DNA of 64,000 nt from Euglena gracilis (GCA_039621445.1 CP154957.1:39402654-39466653); one strand, 5' to 3'; shown: positions 51,180 to 62,787, numbered from the stretch's first letter. Notes: generated from the letters alone by a model not told the origin. Made by a program: numbers and translations.

Positions 51180-51218
51180 ATCATGGTGATAATCCGCCGG
51201 TTCCCGAGGTGGCCCCGA

Positions 51219-51252
<34 letters not shown>

Positions 51253-51680
51253 GGGGGGGCTTTGCCCCAGTGGTAAGCTTCGCTCTTACCCATAAAGGGA
51301 TAAGAGCTCAGCGACCCCCCCCCCCTATTTGTCCCCCCCCCCCTAATTGGCTAGAGCCCAGGTGGCCAATTTGGGGGGGGGGGTTACTCATTGCAAGGGA
51401 AAATGCCTTTATTCGGGTATTTTTGGGGTCGAAATTTTTTGAGAAAGGTGCTATTTTAGGCATTTGCATGATTTTTGGCCATTTTGGAGAAACGAGAGTA
51501 GGCCCAGGGGTTTTTTCGGAATTGGGTTCGCGACTGTAAAGGACGGGTCCAGGTGGCCAACTAGGGGGGGGTTAGGGGTAACCCCCCCCCCTAATTGTCC
51601 CCCCCCTAATTGGCCAGAAGGGGGGTCCGGGCTGCCCGGAGGGCGGCCAAATAGGGGGGGGGGGTGTTGGTAGTAGGTTC
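51180..51680. repeat. Long G runs and CCAGGTGGCCAA repeats
   Basis: An almost pure G tract of about 40 bp at 51,220-51,258, then repeats pairing CCCCCCTAATTGGC with GTCCAGGTGGCCAA at about 51,340-51,370 and 51,550-51,620. No gene. Confidence 0.7.
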
Positions 51681-51778
51681 CACGAGGGAAAAAAATGGAG
51701 GCAGACAGTTGGTGTGATCCTCATTGCTTACGCTCTGTGTTCAAAACACGGGCGGGTATGGGGGGCATCTCCCTGCTA

Positions 51779-52400
51779 TCACAACGAGGACAACATCAAC
51801 TGTTGCGAGGGGGGGGCATGGTACGGCCAGGCGCAATCAAGGTGCCAAAATTCGTGGCATGAGTCGCAGTCCATTGGGCGCAGCAAACCGCGTTTGCCCA
51901 ACGGCAGAAAGTATCGAGCACAAGGCTTTCCTTGCGTGTGCTCCTTGGCGTTTCCGTCTTTAGTTCGAGGAACGGGTACATGGGTACCCCAGCCTACCGA
52001 CACAGAAGCTGCCTTTGGGCCTTATGGGCAATCTTTTCTGCTTCTGTGTCAAAGATGGCGTGCATTGTGAGCACATACTTTGCAAAAGCGCACATGTGCT
52101 CGTCCAGGTGATCAGTTTTGCAGCCTCTCACATCACAAATTTTCTGGATATTGGTAAGAATACCCCCCTTACTGATTTTTGGCACTTCCATCAGGCTGAG
52201 GTGCAGGTTCTGTTAAAAAAAAAAGCACTGTATCCGCAGATTCTTTTTTTCATTGGGGATTCCGTAAATTCTTTCATCCTTGCCAAAAGGGCACTGGGGG
52301 TGGGCGTGGGTCCCAAGCCATCCTCAGCAACCACAACGGCCTGTGCCGGCATCATTTTGACTAATTTTGGAAACAAGAAATCAATGATGAAAAACAGAAT
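51779..52400 (-). CDS. Unrecognised multi-segment gene or relic with a Cys/His motif
   Basis: Minus-strand segments: about 52,400-52,225 (MMPAQAVVVAEDGLGPTPTP..); 52,209-51,994, preceded by a T tract and AACAG acceptor, reading KICDVRGCKTDHLDEHMCAF then AKYVLTMHAIFDTEAEKIAH; and about 51,963-51,779, whose MDCDSCHEFWHLDC has the C-x2-C-x4-H-x2-C spacing of a PHD core. The first and last zinc-ligand pairs of a PHD finger are not evident in frame; a C7 run after the motif may cause a shift. Joining phases do not fit simply. Confidence 0.4.
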
Positions 52401-52414
52401 TTTCCTCATTAGGG

Positions 52415-52590
52415 AGTCACCGGCTTTGTCCTGAGTCCGGTGGGGGGGTCACCAACTTAAAGCAATACCCCCCCCCTCACCGGCTTTGTCCTGAGTCCGG
52501 TGGGGGGGGGGGGGCTCACCGGCTTTGTCCTTCGGACAAAGCCGGTGACCCCCCCCCCACCGGACTCAGGACAAAGCCGGTGAGGGGGGG
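52415..52590. repeat. CACCGGACTCAGG palindrome cluster 2
   Basis: At least four copies of the unit (CACCGGACTCAGGACAAAGC or reverse complement) in alternating orientation, spaced by C/G runs; the two at 52,527-52,580 form a hairpin around TTCGGACAAAGC. Confidence 0.9.
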
Positions 52591-52599
52591 GTCTTTCTT

Positions 52600-54050
52600 G
52601 ATATAAAGTACGCCGCCACTTTTTTTTGGAATTCATCCAAGCCAATGCACCTTTTCAGGCGGGTTGCTGCCTTCGGGTCCAAAAATAGTCCCCCCTTTTT
52701 GGCTGTAAAAAAAACAACCTTGAACTGCATTTTTTTTTTGCAGTGACCTTTGACTTGTTTTTTCTCACATTGAATGACAACAACACATAAACCCAATTTT
52801 TAAAAAGGTGCTTTGCACACAAAAAAGGGAGAAACGGTCTGAAATTTCTGAAAAAAAAACAGAACATAAATTACACGGCGGAAATTAAAAAATGAATTAC
52901 GTCGTAAGTTACGCGTAAGTTACAAGCGAAACTTACGTCGCAATGCTATTGTTGGTGAAAATCCGAACCCCCAAAATGACCCCGAAACCCCCACAAATTG
53001 ACAATTTTTGCCAAATTTGGACAAAAGTGGCATTTTTGACGATGGACGGTCTCAAAAAAATTGCCAAAAATCAGTTTTTGGTTGGCTTGCGGCCGAACAA
53101 AACAGTCCCCGGCAGCCGTCGTTTTACTTCCCTAGGGGGGGGGGGTTTATAAGTCCCGGTTTGGTTGGTCCGCTTGAGGGGGGGGGGGATAAGTAGGGGG
53201 GGGTAGAAAGTGGGGGGGTTATTAAGTGGGAGTGGGGTTTAGTCGGCCGACCACCCACTACCCCCCCCCCCAGTCTACCGGCCTAGAGCCCCCCCAAGAC
53301 CCCTCAGGTCGTCGATCCGAAGAGAAAACTCGTTTCTGTGTGGTTCATTAAGCATCTTAAAGCAAACAGCACCAAAAATCACAACAAATTTCGACTCAGA
53401 TTCTGGCCGATCCGACGATCGCGAGCGTATCTCGGGCTACAAGTTACCCCTCAATCGAAAGCTCTTTTCAACAGACGACAAGCGGTGGTCATCAGATTTT
53501 TCCACGCTGCACGGTACTCCGTTTCCAAAACAGGGCCAATTTTCACCAAGGGGTGGGGCGGGACGCGGGGGGACACGGGGGGACACGGGGGGGGGTTGGG
53601 GCCTTTGGGGCCGAGTTGCTGCCATAGGGGGGTCGCACGCCGTGGCGAGCCGTCCGGCTAGGGGGGGGGAGGGGGGTTTTTGGCATGGCGAGGGGGTCCC
53701 GGATGGGGGGGGGGAGGGGTGCGCGGGGGTTTTCCAAGAAAATTTTCTTTGGCGCGGCTGACATGGCGTGACGAGGGGGTCTGAAAAGGGGGGGGGGGTA
53801 AAATGGCGTGGCGAGGGGGTCGGTGAGGGGGGGGGGAGGGGTGTGCCGACCCCCCATAATGCTGCAGTAGGAATGCAAAGCAAAAGTGAAAGGCTTTGGG
53901 TTGCCGCTCAGTCCGGGGAGGGGTCAAGTGTGGGACACAGGGGGATACGGGGGGGACACGGGGATCACCCCCCCAAAGTTGGATATCCACCCCACTGGTC
54001 CCCAAATGGCAAATTTCATTGTGCTACATGGTTAAAACAGTCATGTAAGG
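52600..54050. other. No gene recognised
   Basis: A/T-rich DNA with TAAGTTACGCGTAAGTTAC phrases (52,900), then G-run DNA with GGGGGGACACGGGG and GGCGAGGGGGTC repeats (53,570-53,960). Confidence 0.4.
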
Positions 54051-54094
54051 ACCTCAGAGCCATTTTGGGGCACTTTTTATGACATTTTTAGGAA

Positions 54095-54190
54095 TGACAA
54101 AACGGACGCCGGTTTTGGACAGAACCGGCGTCCGGAAAACCTGTGGGGGGGACGCCGGTTCTGTCCTGAACCCGGCGTCCCAAACGCCGG
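54095..54190. repeat. GGACGCCGG palindromes
   Basis: GGACGCCGGTTTTGGACAGA with its complement ACCGGCGTCC, followed by GGACGCCGGTTCTGTCCTGA and ACCCGGCGTCC: two nested inverted repeats. Confidence 0.85.
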
Positions 54191-54520
54191 TTTTAGATAC
54201 ATGTTTCCTGTTGCCGCCCGAAGGGCAGCGACAGCAGTGGAGATATTCACAAACAACCCCAAATTGAAAAAAAGGAAGACCTTCGTCCCCCTCCGACCCA
54301 TGAGTTTTGGAGTTGTTTGCCTGCCCAAAGGGTGGCGAGATGGTGGCGATGTCCAAAAGCAAAAATACCCCAAAAAGTTGAGTTCTGAATGTGAGAAAAC
54401 TTTTTGTTGATCTGCAAAGGAGAATAACAAAAAATTGGAGGGAACTTTTTCTCGGAGGGGGGGGGCAGAAATGTTTGAGTCAAAAAATTCTCGGGGGCGG
54501 CCGCCCCCCATTCCACCCAG
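54190..54520 (-). repeat. Inverted copy of 46.54-46.87 kb hairpin-bearing repeat
   Basis: Reverse complement of this region follows 46,540-46,870 in order: AAACTCAACTTT.., the GCCGCCC hairpin, CAAAACTCATGGGT.. and the TTTTTTTCAATTTGGGG phrase, then the second hairpin and CAGGAAACATG. The two copies differ at many positions. Confidence 0.8.
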
Positions 54521-54529
54521 TTTCTACAC

Positions 54530-56640
54530 CAATGAGCATGAGACAAATTGACAACGTCCCAGAGGGGACCTTCCAAAACAACAAGTCGGCCCAAGTGAGA
54601 ACGAAATTTCCGAAATATTTCTGAAACATTTCTGAAATGAAATATATTTTCCCAATCTTTCGAAAAATACCCAATGCTATCTAAGTCCTCCCCACTCACA
54701 GCACTTGTGGCCTCTTCCCCGGACGCATAGTGGGCATTTTTTTGTTTTTTAAAAAAAAACAAAACAACATGCTTTTTTAAAAAAAAACACAATAAAAAGA
54801 CATAAAAAAAAAAGGAAAATTTCATTGAAAAAACCCGGTATGAAACTCCCAAACCATACTTTGCATCCTACTCAGTTCAAAAAACTGCCAGAAATGTCAA
54901 AAACATCCCAAAATGCAAAAAAAATGGAATTTTATGACATTTTTCATTTTTGTGGAAGGAAGTTTTGGCAGAAATTACCCAGAAGTTGCCAAAAATCATT
55001 GAAAATGTGCACTCAAAAAATTTTCCATGCAAAACCCACTGGGCGTTTTTTTTTGTTTTTTTAAAAAACATTGTTAGAATTGAAAAAAACAAAAAGAACA
55101 ACGTCAAAAAAAAACAGGCCGGCCCACTATGCCCGGATGTTGCCATCATTGTCACCAACCCAGGAAGTTCATGCTTTTCCTATTCAAATTGGTTGACAGG
55201 AAGGGTCCATATTTCAAATCTTTCACCGAGGGGAAAATATATTTCTGAAAATTCATGAAATATTTCAAGTGAAATATTTCAATATTTCTTTCGCCGCAAT
55301 GCTAGACTTAGAGTCATTGCCACACATGGACGGGGCCCAGTCGGGAGAGAGACCCATTTCGGGGTGGAGCGGCCACTTGGAGGTGAAGAGTCGGGCAACC
55401 CGGTGGCGAGGGACCGGGACCAGGGTGCAAGCATGGCTCTTGTGTGTTGCAACCCATAGGCAGCAAGGTAGCACTGAGGTATTGTTATATGGTTGGATGG
55501 GCCCATCCTCGATATGTGGCACCAAGCCCGTTTGTCTTTTGTGTTTGTCTCTGTTTTGGAGGCTCGGTAGCCACCCCCCCCCCATGGTGGTCGTATCCCC
55601 TCGGCACGGCAAAATGGCCCCCCCTGGTCAACCGACCCCTCAGCACGGCATGCCGAATCATACCAATGAATTTTCCTTTGGGAAATTCTGGCTGTCCGCC
55701 ATGGTGCACCCCCCTGAACTGACCCCCTCGGTACGGCAAAATGGCCCCCCCCCCTGGTGGCCGATGTCAGATGTCGGTTGGTGTTTGTTGTGGCTTCCTT
55801 GAAGTTTACCTTGGGGACCTCTCGGGGATTGTGCTGTCGCAGATGTGGTGGTGATCTTCCTTCACGTTGAATGGAGTATTCGGTTGGCGTGCAATTGATT
55901 TGACATCGGCATCATGTTGCCACTTGCGAGTTTTTTTTCCCGCTGAGAGAAGCCAAAAACAGAAAAACATGATGAACGTCACAAAGGGGGTGGTTCGGGA
56001 CGCGGGGGGGGGGGACTATGGCCCAAAAACACCCACAAATTTTTTGATGTCACTCAAATTTGTGTGTATTTTTCCTTTTGTTTTCAAAAACATGTGCCTG
56101 GCCAAAATCCGGGACGGGACACCCTGTCCGGGGGAACACCCCCCATTCAGCATGAGAGTGGTGGTGGGTGCGAACCGAATCCACCAACCAATGGCATTGC
56201 CTACTGGATTTGTAAGTGTTCGGGAAGGGAGGCCATGTGCAGATGGGGAAACCGCATGGAAAGGCTGTGAGAGGTATATCGTAGTCGAGCAGCATGGGGA
56301 GGGTTATGTACAGTCCCTTGCGTGTTTAGTTAAGCAGGCGACAGACGCACGTCTTTACAGTAGGGCGGGTGACGCGCACTCCCCACCTCTTGGGGGCCCA
56401 GCAAGCGCTTCACTAGGCGATGCGTATGTGCTTCGGCGGCTGCTTGGTTCACTGGTTCACTGTGGACCTTGCGGAGGGGTGGGCTTGCCATATTCATGCT
56501 TACAAGAGGAGGTCTTCGGTTCGGAGCGACGCTGTGTGGCTCGGCACTGGACACGTTGGCCGTTGGAGGACAAAAAGGATCCCACACCAGAAAGGGGACT
56601 CCTAGTAAGAGGAGTGAATATTAATTGCAAAAAAAACGCC
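54530..56640. other. No gene recognised upstream of the P2 gene
   Basis: A-rich stretch (54,740-55,110) with TTTTTTTGTTTTTTAAAAA inversions, repeated GAAATATTTC phrases, and CCCCTCGGTACGGCAAAATGGC-like repeats (55,595-55,745). The 5' untranslated exon of the P2 gene should lie here but was not located. Confidence 0.4.
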
Positions 56641-56663
56641 TTTCTTTTGCAGAAAGGGTCGCC

Positions 56664-56999
56664 ATGAAGCACATTGCTGCCTACCTCTTGGTTGCTCTGA
56701 GCGGTGCTACACCCAGCAAGGAGAAGGTCATCGAAGTCCTGAAGGCTGGCGAATGCGAGGCCGACGAGGAGCGACTGGATTCCCTCATCTCTGCTCTGGA
56801 AGGAAAAGATATCAATGAGGTTATTGCCGAAGGTCTGTCGAAGATTGGCTCTGTGAGCTTGGGAGGTGGCGGTGGTGCTGCTGCACCCGCTGCTGCGGCA
56901 CCTGCTGCTGCTGCCGCAGAGGCAGCACCAGCAAAGAAGGAAGAGAAGAAGGAGGAGGAAGAGGAGGATGAAGACATGGGATTTGGCCTGTTCGATTAA
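56664..56999 (+). CDS. RPLP2: 60S acidic ribosomal protein P2
   Basis: Complete 111-aa protein of the ribosomal stalk, which recruits and stimulates the GTPase elongation factors; P2 acts as a dimer with P1 on P0. Starts [20 protein letters not shown], with the P2-type [11 protein letters not shown] and [12 protein letters not shown] segments, an Ala/Gly hinge (about residues 70-92), a Lys/Glu-rich region and the invariant C terminus EDMGFGLFD. The chosen ATG follows a 3' splice site (TTTCTTTTGCAG at 56,641-56,652), so the upstream in-frame ATG at 56,625 lies in a probable 5' UTR intron. AATAAA at 57,164 is a candidate poly(A) signal. Single coding exon, unlike the minus-strand genes. Confidence 0.97.
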   Translation: MKHIAAYLLVALSGATPSKEKVIEVLKAGECEADEERLDSLISALEGKDINEVIAEGLSKIGSVSLGGGGGAAAPAAAAPAAAAAEAAPAKKEEKKEEEEEDEDMGFGLFD

Positions 57000-57384
57000 A
57001 GGAACAAGGACCCTTTCGAAATCACTCTTCTGCACCTTGTTCTGTTTCATTAATCTGGCCAAATTTAATTTTTTTTGAAATGAACACCCAGGTGTGCATA
57101 TCTTCTTTTGGAAATTCCACCTTCACGCATGTTTTTTGTTGAGTTTGGGCTATCAGTCACCGGAAATAAACCACAGTTTTCAAAAGCCCCAAACTCCCCA
57201 TTCACCTGGTTAGAATGTTAAATTAAACCCTGAGGTGAACAAAGTTGAGTCCGGGTGTAATTTTGGTGGTTGAGTGGTTGGGGGGGGGGTGACTGTCACC
57301 CACCACCCATATCTGTTGGTGGGGATTCCCGTACAACCAACAGCGTCATGCAAGTACAAAATTGGGCCGCCAAACGTGATGTTT

Positions 57385-58100
57385 AGACAGTGTTTTGTTC
57401 ATCCAGTTATCGCTGTGTGAATCGGCCCGGAATGGGTGGGGGTGGGGGTCGACCCCCCCCACCACCCTTATGACCCCTATTTTCCCGAGTTCCAATTTTC
57501 GACCCCAGACAATTTCTCAAGCACGGAGCGAAAATTCAGGGAATTTCCTCAATCATTGCCGGTTGAAAGGCTTTCGGGGAGGCACATCCGTGAACGTCCG
57601 TCTTGAGGAGAGCGCCAACATTTAGGCTCATTTTGTTGGTGGTACCCTGTGCCTTCGGGAGGCCCAAACCCCCCGGTCTCCCGAACAGCAACGGCGGCAC
57701 TTCTTCTTTTTGTGCCGAGGCAAAAAATTTTGGACACACCGCGGCGCAAATATTACCAGAAAGTTTCGCACTCGCTGGAGGCAAGCGGAAAAGGGAGGAA
57801 GGGACACCAAGGCGAAGCACAAAGAAATTTTAAGTTTAACCGCAAGGGGCCGGGCCCAGAAAAAAATGCCCGAATTTTTGTCCCAGATGCCGCCACACAT
57901 CAGATACTTTCGCGGCAGGTTTTCAGTGTCTTGGCCGGCGCCGCCAATCACCAGCACCGGAGTCTGATACTTTGAAAATTGAGCGGTGAGGGGATGGTGC
58001 TGTGCGTTTGGCCTGATTTGGCTTTTGGTGGGGTAATTGTTCAATTTATGGGGGAATCGACAAATGTTTCGCAAGAAAATTTATAAACCTGGCCGGCGAC
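57385..58100 (+). repeat. 716-bp direct repeat, left copy (LTR-like)
   Basis: Identical as far as I compared with 61,015-61,730 (constant offset 3630). It starts AGACAGTGTTTTGTTC and ends GGCCGGCGAC. It has no TG..CA ends. Short open frames on both strands are duplicated with it and have no recognised motif. Confidence 0.95.
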
Positions 58101-58329
58101 CAGTAGTCCCGGGGAAACCCATGACCAGGGACGGAGGGACCTCACTTGCGAAGCACAAAGGCAAGATGGGACCTGTCTTTCCTCGCCGGCTATTGTTGTT
58201 TGTGTTTTTTGCTCCGCGTCTTCCCCTTACTGCTTTTCGCGCCGGCAGTTGGCTGTGACGTAGCCCTGCTACAAAGAAAAGTTTCGAACACAAGTTTTCA
58301 AGCAAGCAAAAGCAAAAACAAAGACAAGA

Positions 58330-59400
58330 ATGCAGACAGAGCATCTGGATGTAAACCTCTTACTCGGTGAAGGGCAACCTTTCGAAGAAGGGTGGAGCAA
58401 ACTGATGTTCAACCTGGAAGCAGCAAAAGAATTACGAGCACAACCTGCGGACCAGATCGCCCTCTTGCTGCTGGCGGGGGCGCGGTTCACCGGACGAGGG
58501 TGGAGTACAGGGAAGGCCAGCAGAGCCCTGTACCAGCTTTCGGGGATCCCCCTGGTCCGGGGAAGCTTCCCCCCATACCGGGACATTTGGCTCATGGCGT
58601 TGGCGTTGATTTGGGGTGTCGATGTCCCCCAACTGGACCTTGAACCTGAGGCAGCCGCGGCGGCCTTTGCCATTGCCTCTCAGGCAGAACAACACGACAC
58701 CGAAGAACCACAACAGGAGGAAGAAGGTGAAGAGGAAGAGACAAAATTTTCCTGGGATCAACCTGAAGTGACGACACCCAAAGAGTTGACGGAGCTTTGG
58801 TCCAGGGCCCAGCGCAACGAGCACCGCATCGACGTTCGACCACTCTTTGAAGTCCTGGCCCCTCTGGCGGGGATACCAGCGCGGGCGCCAGAGAATCAAT
58901 TAATACCAGCCCACAGGAAGAAGCAGGACCAATTCTTGCGTAGCGTCTCGCAGAATGTCTTGCAGGTGGTACGACTGCTGGGGCACAACTGGGTGCCTCA
59001 GACTACGGAAGTGATACCTCGTGGACAAGTCAACTTGCAAATATTCCAATTGTTGGGTGAAGTTTATTACAAGATCCAGAGCGAGAGGAAGGAGTTGGCC
59101 GTGCCAGGAATCACGAGAACTTCGACGAGCCACACCGACTCCCTCTTCACGGAGGACGATGTCCGTCAGCACAGAATGGACAACAACATCAATCGCATAA
59201 GGGGAGGTACACACAATGGGCCCTCAGGGCCGACATTTCGCTTTCCAACAGGCCAGGCCAACAGACCGTGGAGAGGCAAAGGTGGACTATATGGAAGCTC
59301 CAGTTCAAGTCCCAGATTTGGGTATGGAAAGGGCAGAGGAGTGCCATTTCGCTCAATGCCGTGGAGAGCACCATGGAGAGGTGGAAGAGGCAAAGGTATC
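58330..59400 (+). CDS. Gag-like protein of the DIRS-like element
   Basis: From ATG at 58,330 (MQTEHLDVNLLLGEG). Helical N-terminal region, Glu-rich stretch (EEPQQEEEGEEEE, about residues 133-145), then RSVSQNVLQVVRLLGHNWVP, and a C-terminal Gly/Arg-rich tail (GRGVPFRSMPWRAPWRGGRG) likely to bind nucleic acid. No zinc knuckle. After about 59,400 this frame loses protein character until 59,770, where the RT sequence re-enters it, so the 906-codon open frame is not one natural protein. Confidence 0.6.
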
Positions 59401-61050
59401 CCCCCCTCCTCTTGGGGTCAAGATGACCGGATCAGGAGCCAAGGAGGCTCAGTTGGCCCAAGATGGGCACAGTCTGGAGGACCCTCTGTTGGGGTTAGCC
59501 CCATTTCAAAGACTCAGAGCATGCATCGGCTGGTGGAAAACCCATGCCCCACCCAGAATCCTGAATCTCATTCTGCAAGGAGTGGAGCCAGATTTTCAAG
59601 GGGGGGCGTTACACACCTTAAAACAGCAAAAGTCCCCCCAGGAGGAAGCCCAGGCTCTCAGCATCATGGAGGAATACATCAAAGAAAAGGCTGCAAAGGA
59701 AGTTCAACAGCAAGGGACTATGTTTTTGGTACCTTGGTTTGTAATCGAGAAAGCAGAACCTGGGGGGGGAAAAAAGTGAGACTGATCTCAGATTGCAGAA
59801 AACTAAACAATTTTCTTCATGCCCCCCACTTCAAATTGGATCACTGGAAGGAAATTTTTCCACAGCTGGAAAAAGGAATGTGGGCCCCAAAACTCGACTT
59901 GAAAAATGCTTATTTTCATTTGGAACTGTCAGCAGCCATAAAACCATTCATAAGGATGGAAATAGCAGGAAGAATATTTCAGATGGAAGGGGCCTGTTTT
60001 GGTCTAAGCACCCTCCCCTATCTTTGGATGCAGGTAATGCAAGTTTTTCTGAAAAAATGGCGAAAACAGGGAATTTTGGTTTTTGTTTATCTGGACGACA
60101 TTCTTCTGGTGGCAAAATCAAAGGCTTTGGCAGAAAACCAAACAAAAGTTCTGTTGCAGGATCTGAAAGACAGTGGTATGACCATCAACTTCAAAAAGTC
60201 ACAGACCACCCCAACACAAGCAGTTCAATATCTGGGATTTTCAGTGGATCTAAAAAATGGTTGTTTGCTGGTGCCCTCAGCAAAACTAAAATGTATCAGA
60301 AAAGAGTTGGGAAAATTTGTCACCCAAGACAACATGTCCTGCAGGAAGGCAGCTGCAATTTTGGGGCAGCTGAGAAGTTTCCTCACAGCCCTCCCTTGCC
60401 TGAGGGCTTTCACAGACAAACTGGTACAATTCACAGACCAGCACACCAGGATGGGTTGGGACCAGAAAATCCCCATTCCCAAAGATGTCAAACAGCAGGT
60501 TCTAGAAGTAGGAAACTTATTAAGGTCCTGGGAGGGAAGAAAATTTCAAAACAAATGTCCTGTGAGAGAAATTCATTCAGACTCCTCCACTCAAGGGTGG
60601 GGGGCTCTGGACCTGACCACTGGTCAAAAAGTTCAAGAGTTCTGGAGATCAGAAATGGGCCTGCACATAAACATCAAGGAATTAAAAGCAGCTGTGGCAG
60701 CTACAAAAAGTTTAGCAAAGTCAGGGGAAAATGTCCTGCTAACAGTAGACAATCAAGTAGCTTACAGCTACTTAAGAAAAGGGGGGGGAAGGAAATCCCC
60801 CTTCAACACAATTTTGAGACCCTTTTTGCAGTGGTGTCACATAAACCAAGTAAATGTGATTCCAAACTGGGTCAAGTCAGAAGACATGCTAGCAGATGGC
60901 ATTTCAAGGTGGGAAAAGGACAGGGGGGACTACACCCTAAAAAAGTCTGTGTTTCTGCACATCTTGAGAATTTTCTCCTCAAACAATTTTTTCCCCAAAG
61001 TGGACATGTTTGCCAGACAGTGTTTTGTTCATCCAGTTATCGCTGTGTGA
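59216..61050 (+). CDS. Reverse transcriptase-RNase H (pol) of the DIRS-like element, with a frame change
   Basis: Pol begins in the +1 frame relative to gag (about 59,460-59,779: PFQRLRACIGWWKTHAPPRI then LNLILQGVEPDFQGG, ending WFVIEKAEPGGGKK) and continues in the gag frame from about 59,770 (VRLISDCRKLNNFLHAPHFK). The switch falls on a G8A6 run at 59,762-59,775. RT motifs: LDLKNAYFHLEL (59.9 kb), GLSTLPYLWMQVMQ, VYLDDILLVAK (60.08 kb) and YLGFSVDL. RNase H: HSDSSTQGWGALD, INIKELKAAV, TVDNQVAYSYLRKGGG, SEDMLADGISRWEKD, so D-E-D-D are present. FFPKVDMFARQ near the end resembles the P-VDLFA box of DIRS elements; the frame stops at 61,050, inside the right repeat. Confidence 0.8.
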
Positions 61051-61730
61051 ATCGGCCCGGAATGGGTGGGGGTGGGGGTCGACCCCCCCCACCACCCTTA
61101 TGACCCCTATTTTCCCGAGTTCCAATTTTCGACCCCAGACAATTTCTCAAGCACGGAGCGAAAATTCAGGGAATTTCCTCAATCATTGCCGGTTGAAAGG
61201 CTTTCGGGGAGGCACATCCGTGAACGTCCGTCTTGAGGAGAGCGCCAACATTTAGGCTCATTTTGTTGGTGGTACCCTGTGCCTTCGGGAGGCCCAAACC
61301 CCCCGGTCTCCCGAACAGCAACGGCGGCACTTCTTCTTTTTGTGCCGAGGCAAAAAATTTTGGACACACCGCGGCGCAAATATTACCAGAAAGTTTCGCA
61401 CTCGCTGGAGGCAAGCGGAAAAGGGAGGAAGGGACACCAAGGCGAAGCACAAAGAAATTTTAAGTTTAACCGCAAGGGGCCGGGCCCAGAAAAAAATGCC
61501 CGAATTTTTGTCCCAGATGCCGCCACACATCAGATACTTTCGCGGCAGGTTTTCAGTGTCTTGGCCGGCGCCGCCAATCACCAGCACCGGAGTCTGATAC
61601 TTTGAAAATTGAGCGGTGAGGGGATGGTGCTGTGCGTTTGGCCTGATTTGGCTTTTGGTGGGGTAATTGTTCAATTTATGGGGGAATCGACAAATGTTTC
61701 GCAAGAAAATTTATAAACCTGGCCGGCGAC
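61015..61730 (+). repeat. 716-bp direct repeat, right copy (LTR-like)
   Basis: Second copy of 57,385-58,100. The pol frame ends 33 bases inside it. The flank beyond (TTATCTTGCC) differs from that after the left copy (CAGTAGTCCC), which marks the repeat boundary. Confidence 0.95.
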
Positions 61731-62780
61731 TTATCTTGCCTTTCCCGAGCCTTGGGATTTTGTTTTCATTAAAAAGAAGGGGAAGCTGACCCGAAATTTC
61801 AGAGGGTTCTGATCACTCAGGGGACCCCCCACCATTTTAAAGATATTTTGAAATCACCGGCTTCGACCACCATAGGCACAGCACCGCAGGCTCCGGACTT
61901 CCTCCTTGAGGCCATCCCCCGCGCGCATGCTTGCAGGTTTTTGTGCTTGGGCTTCGAAAAAGGCCCTGCGAGACCATCTCTTTCGCTCGCCAGTGGTGTC
62001 AAAGTGTTCTTGTCCTCCGCCCATGTCACTAACCCCTCAGAACCCGGAGTCCGCTCCCTTCCTCTCGGTCGGTTTTCCCCTAGGGAGTTCAGAAATTCTT
62101 CCCTTTCTTGATGTTCGTGGCGGTGGTCTTGTTTTTTGGAAGGTGACCACCCCGCAAGTCGGAGAAATTATTGTAGAAACCATTCCTGAAGGTCCGAAAA
62201 TCCGTGTTTGGGGGGCCATCCATGAGCCGTTGCTCTGTACTACAGGGCTCTTTAGCAAACCCGGATCTCTGCGAAAGAGGCTTTGGACGTCCAAAATATT
62301 TTGGTGTGCGGAAGAGGTTTTTGATTGGCGGGCACCCTCGCCCCAGAACACCCCCACTAGCCGCAGGTTTATTCAGAAAACCGGGCTCTCGGCTGTCTGA
62401 AGGGATGGGCGGGAAGCCTTGGGGGGTCGGACCCCCCTCTTTTTTCCCCCTCGAAAATGACGTGGGCCCGGAACATCCCCGGTTTTTTGGATGGGCAAAG
62501 GGCTGGACAACAGGCCAAAATTTTGGGAAATACTCCACCTTTTGAAAATAAATCTAATGCTCATTTTTTTGAAACTTATCGAACGTTCTTTTTGCGGAAA
62601 CCCCAAAACATCAAAATTTGGGCAATATCCACAAAACTGGGGGGAAAAGGTGTACCTTGTTCTTTTCCCGGCGCTGTGTGCCAGAAGAAAATTTATCTAT
62701 CGCAATTTTTTTGAACCTCCCAAAGAGGGGGCGGTGAGGGTTGTTGGGGTGATGGTGGGGGGTGTTGGGAGGCTCTTGTC
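61731..62780. other. No gene recognised
   Basis: Mixed composition DNA. Plus- and minus-strand open frames of 70-160 codons overlap one another and have no recognisable motifs. Host exons could be present but were not supported. Confidence 0.35.
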
Positions 62781-62787
62781 GGAGGAC

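Larger units (their letters stand above)
57385..61730 (+). mobile_element. DIRS-like retrotransposon, recombinase-less copy bounded by direct repeats
   Basis: Layout: 716-bp repeat, leader (58,101-58,329), gag-like frame, reverse transcriptase, RNase H, second 716-bp repeat. RT and RNase H are of the DIRS/Ngaro type by eye. No tyrosine recombinase, methyltransferase, protease or DDE integrase was seen between the repeats. Identity of the repeats argues for a recent event. No target duplication was found (GATGTTT left, TTATCTT right), consistent with recombinase-type integration or with a rearranged tandem copy. Confidence 0.75.

Noticed and set aside
55867-56667. 266-codon plus-strand frame leading into the P2 gene region
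   Set aside because: Different frame from P2, crosses its splice acceptor and shows no protein-like motifs.
57628-58074. 148-codon minus-strand frame in the 716-bp repeats as a tyrosine recombinase
   Set aside because: No R..H-x-x-R..Y recombinase pattern could be seen; probably chance.
59793-61103. 436-codon plus-strand frame overlapping the reverse transcriptase
   Set aside because: Out of frame with RT/RNase H and without motifs; a shadow of the pol coding sequence.
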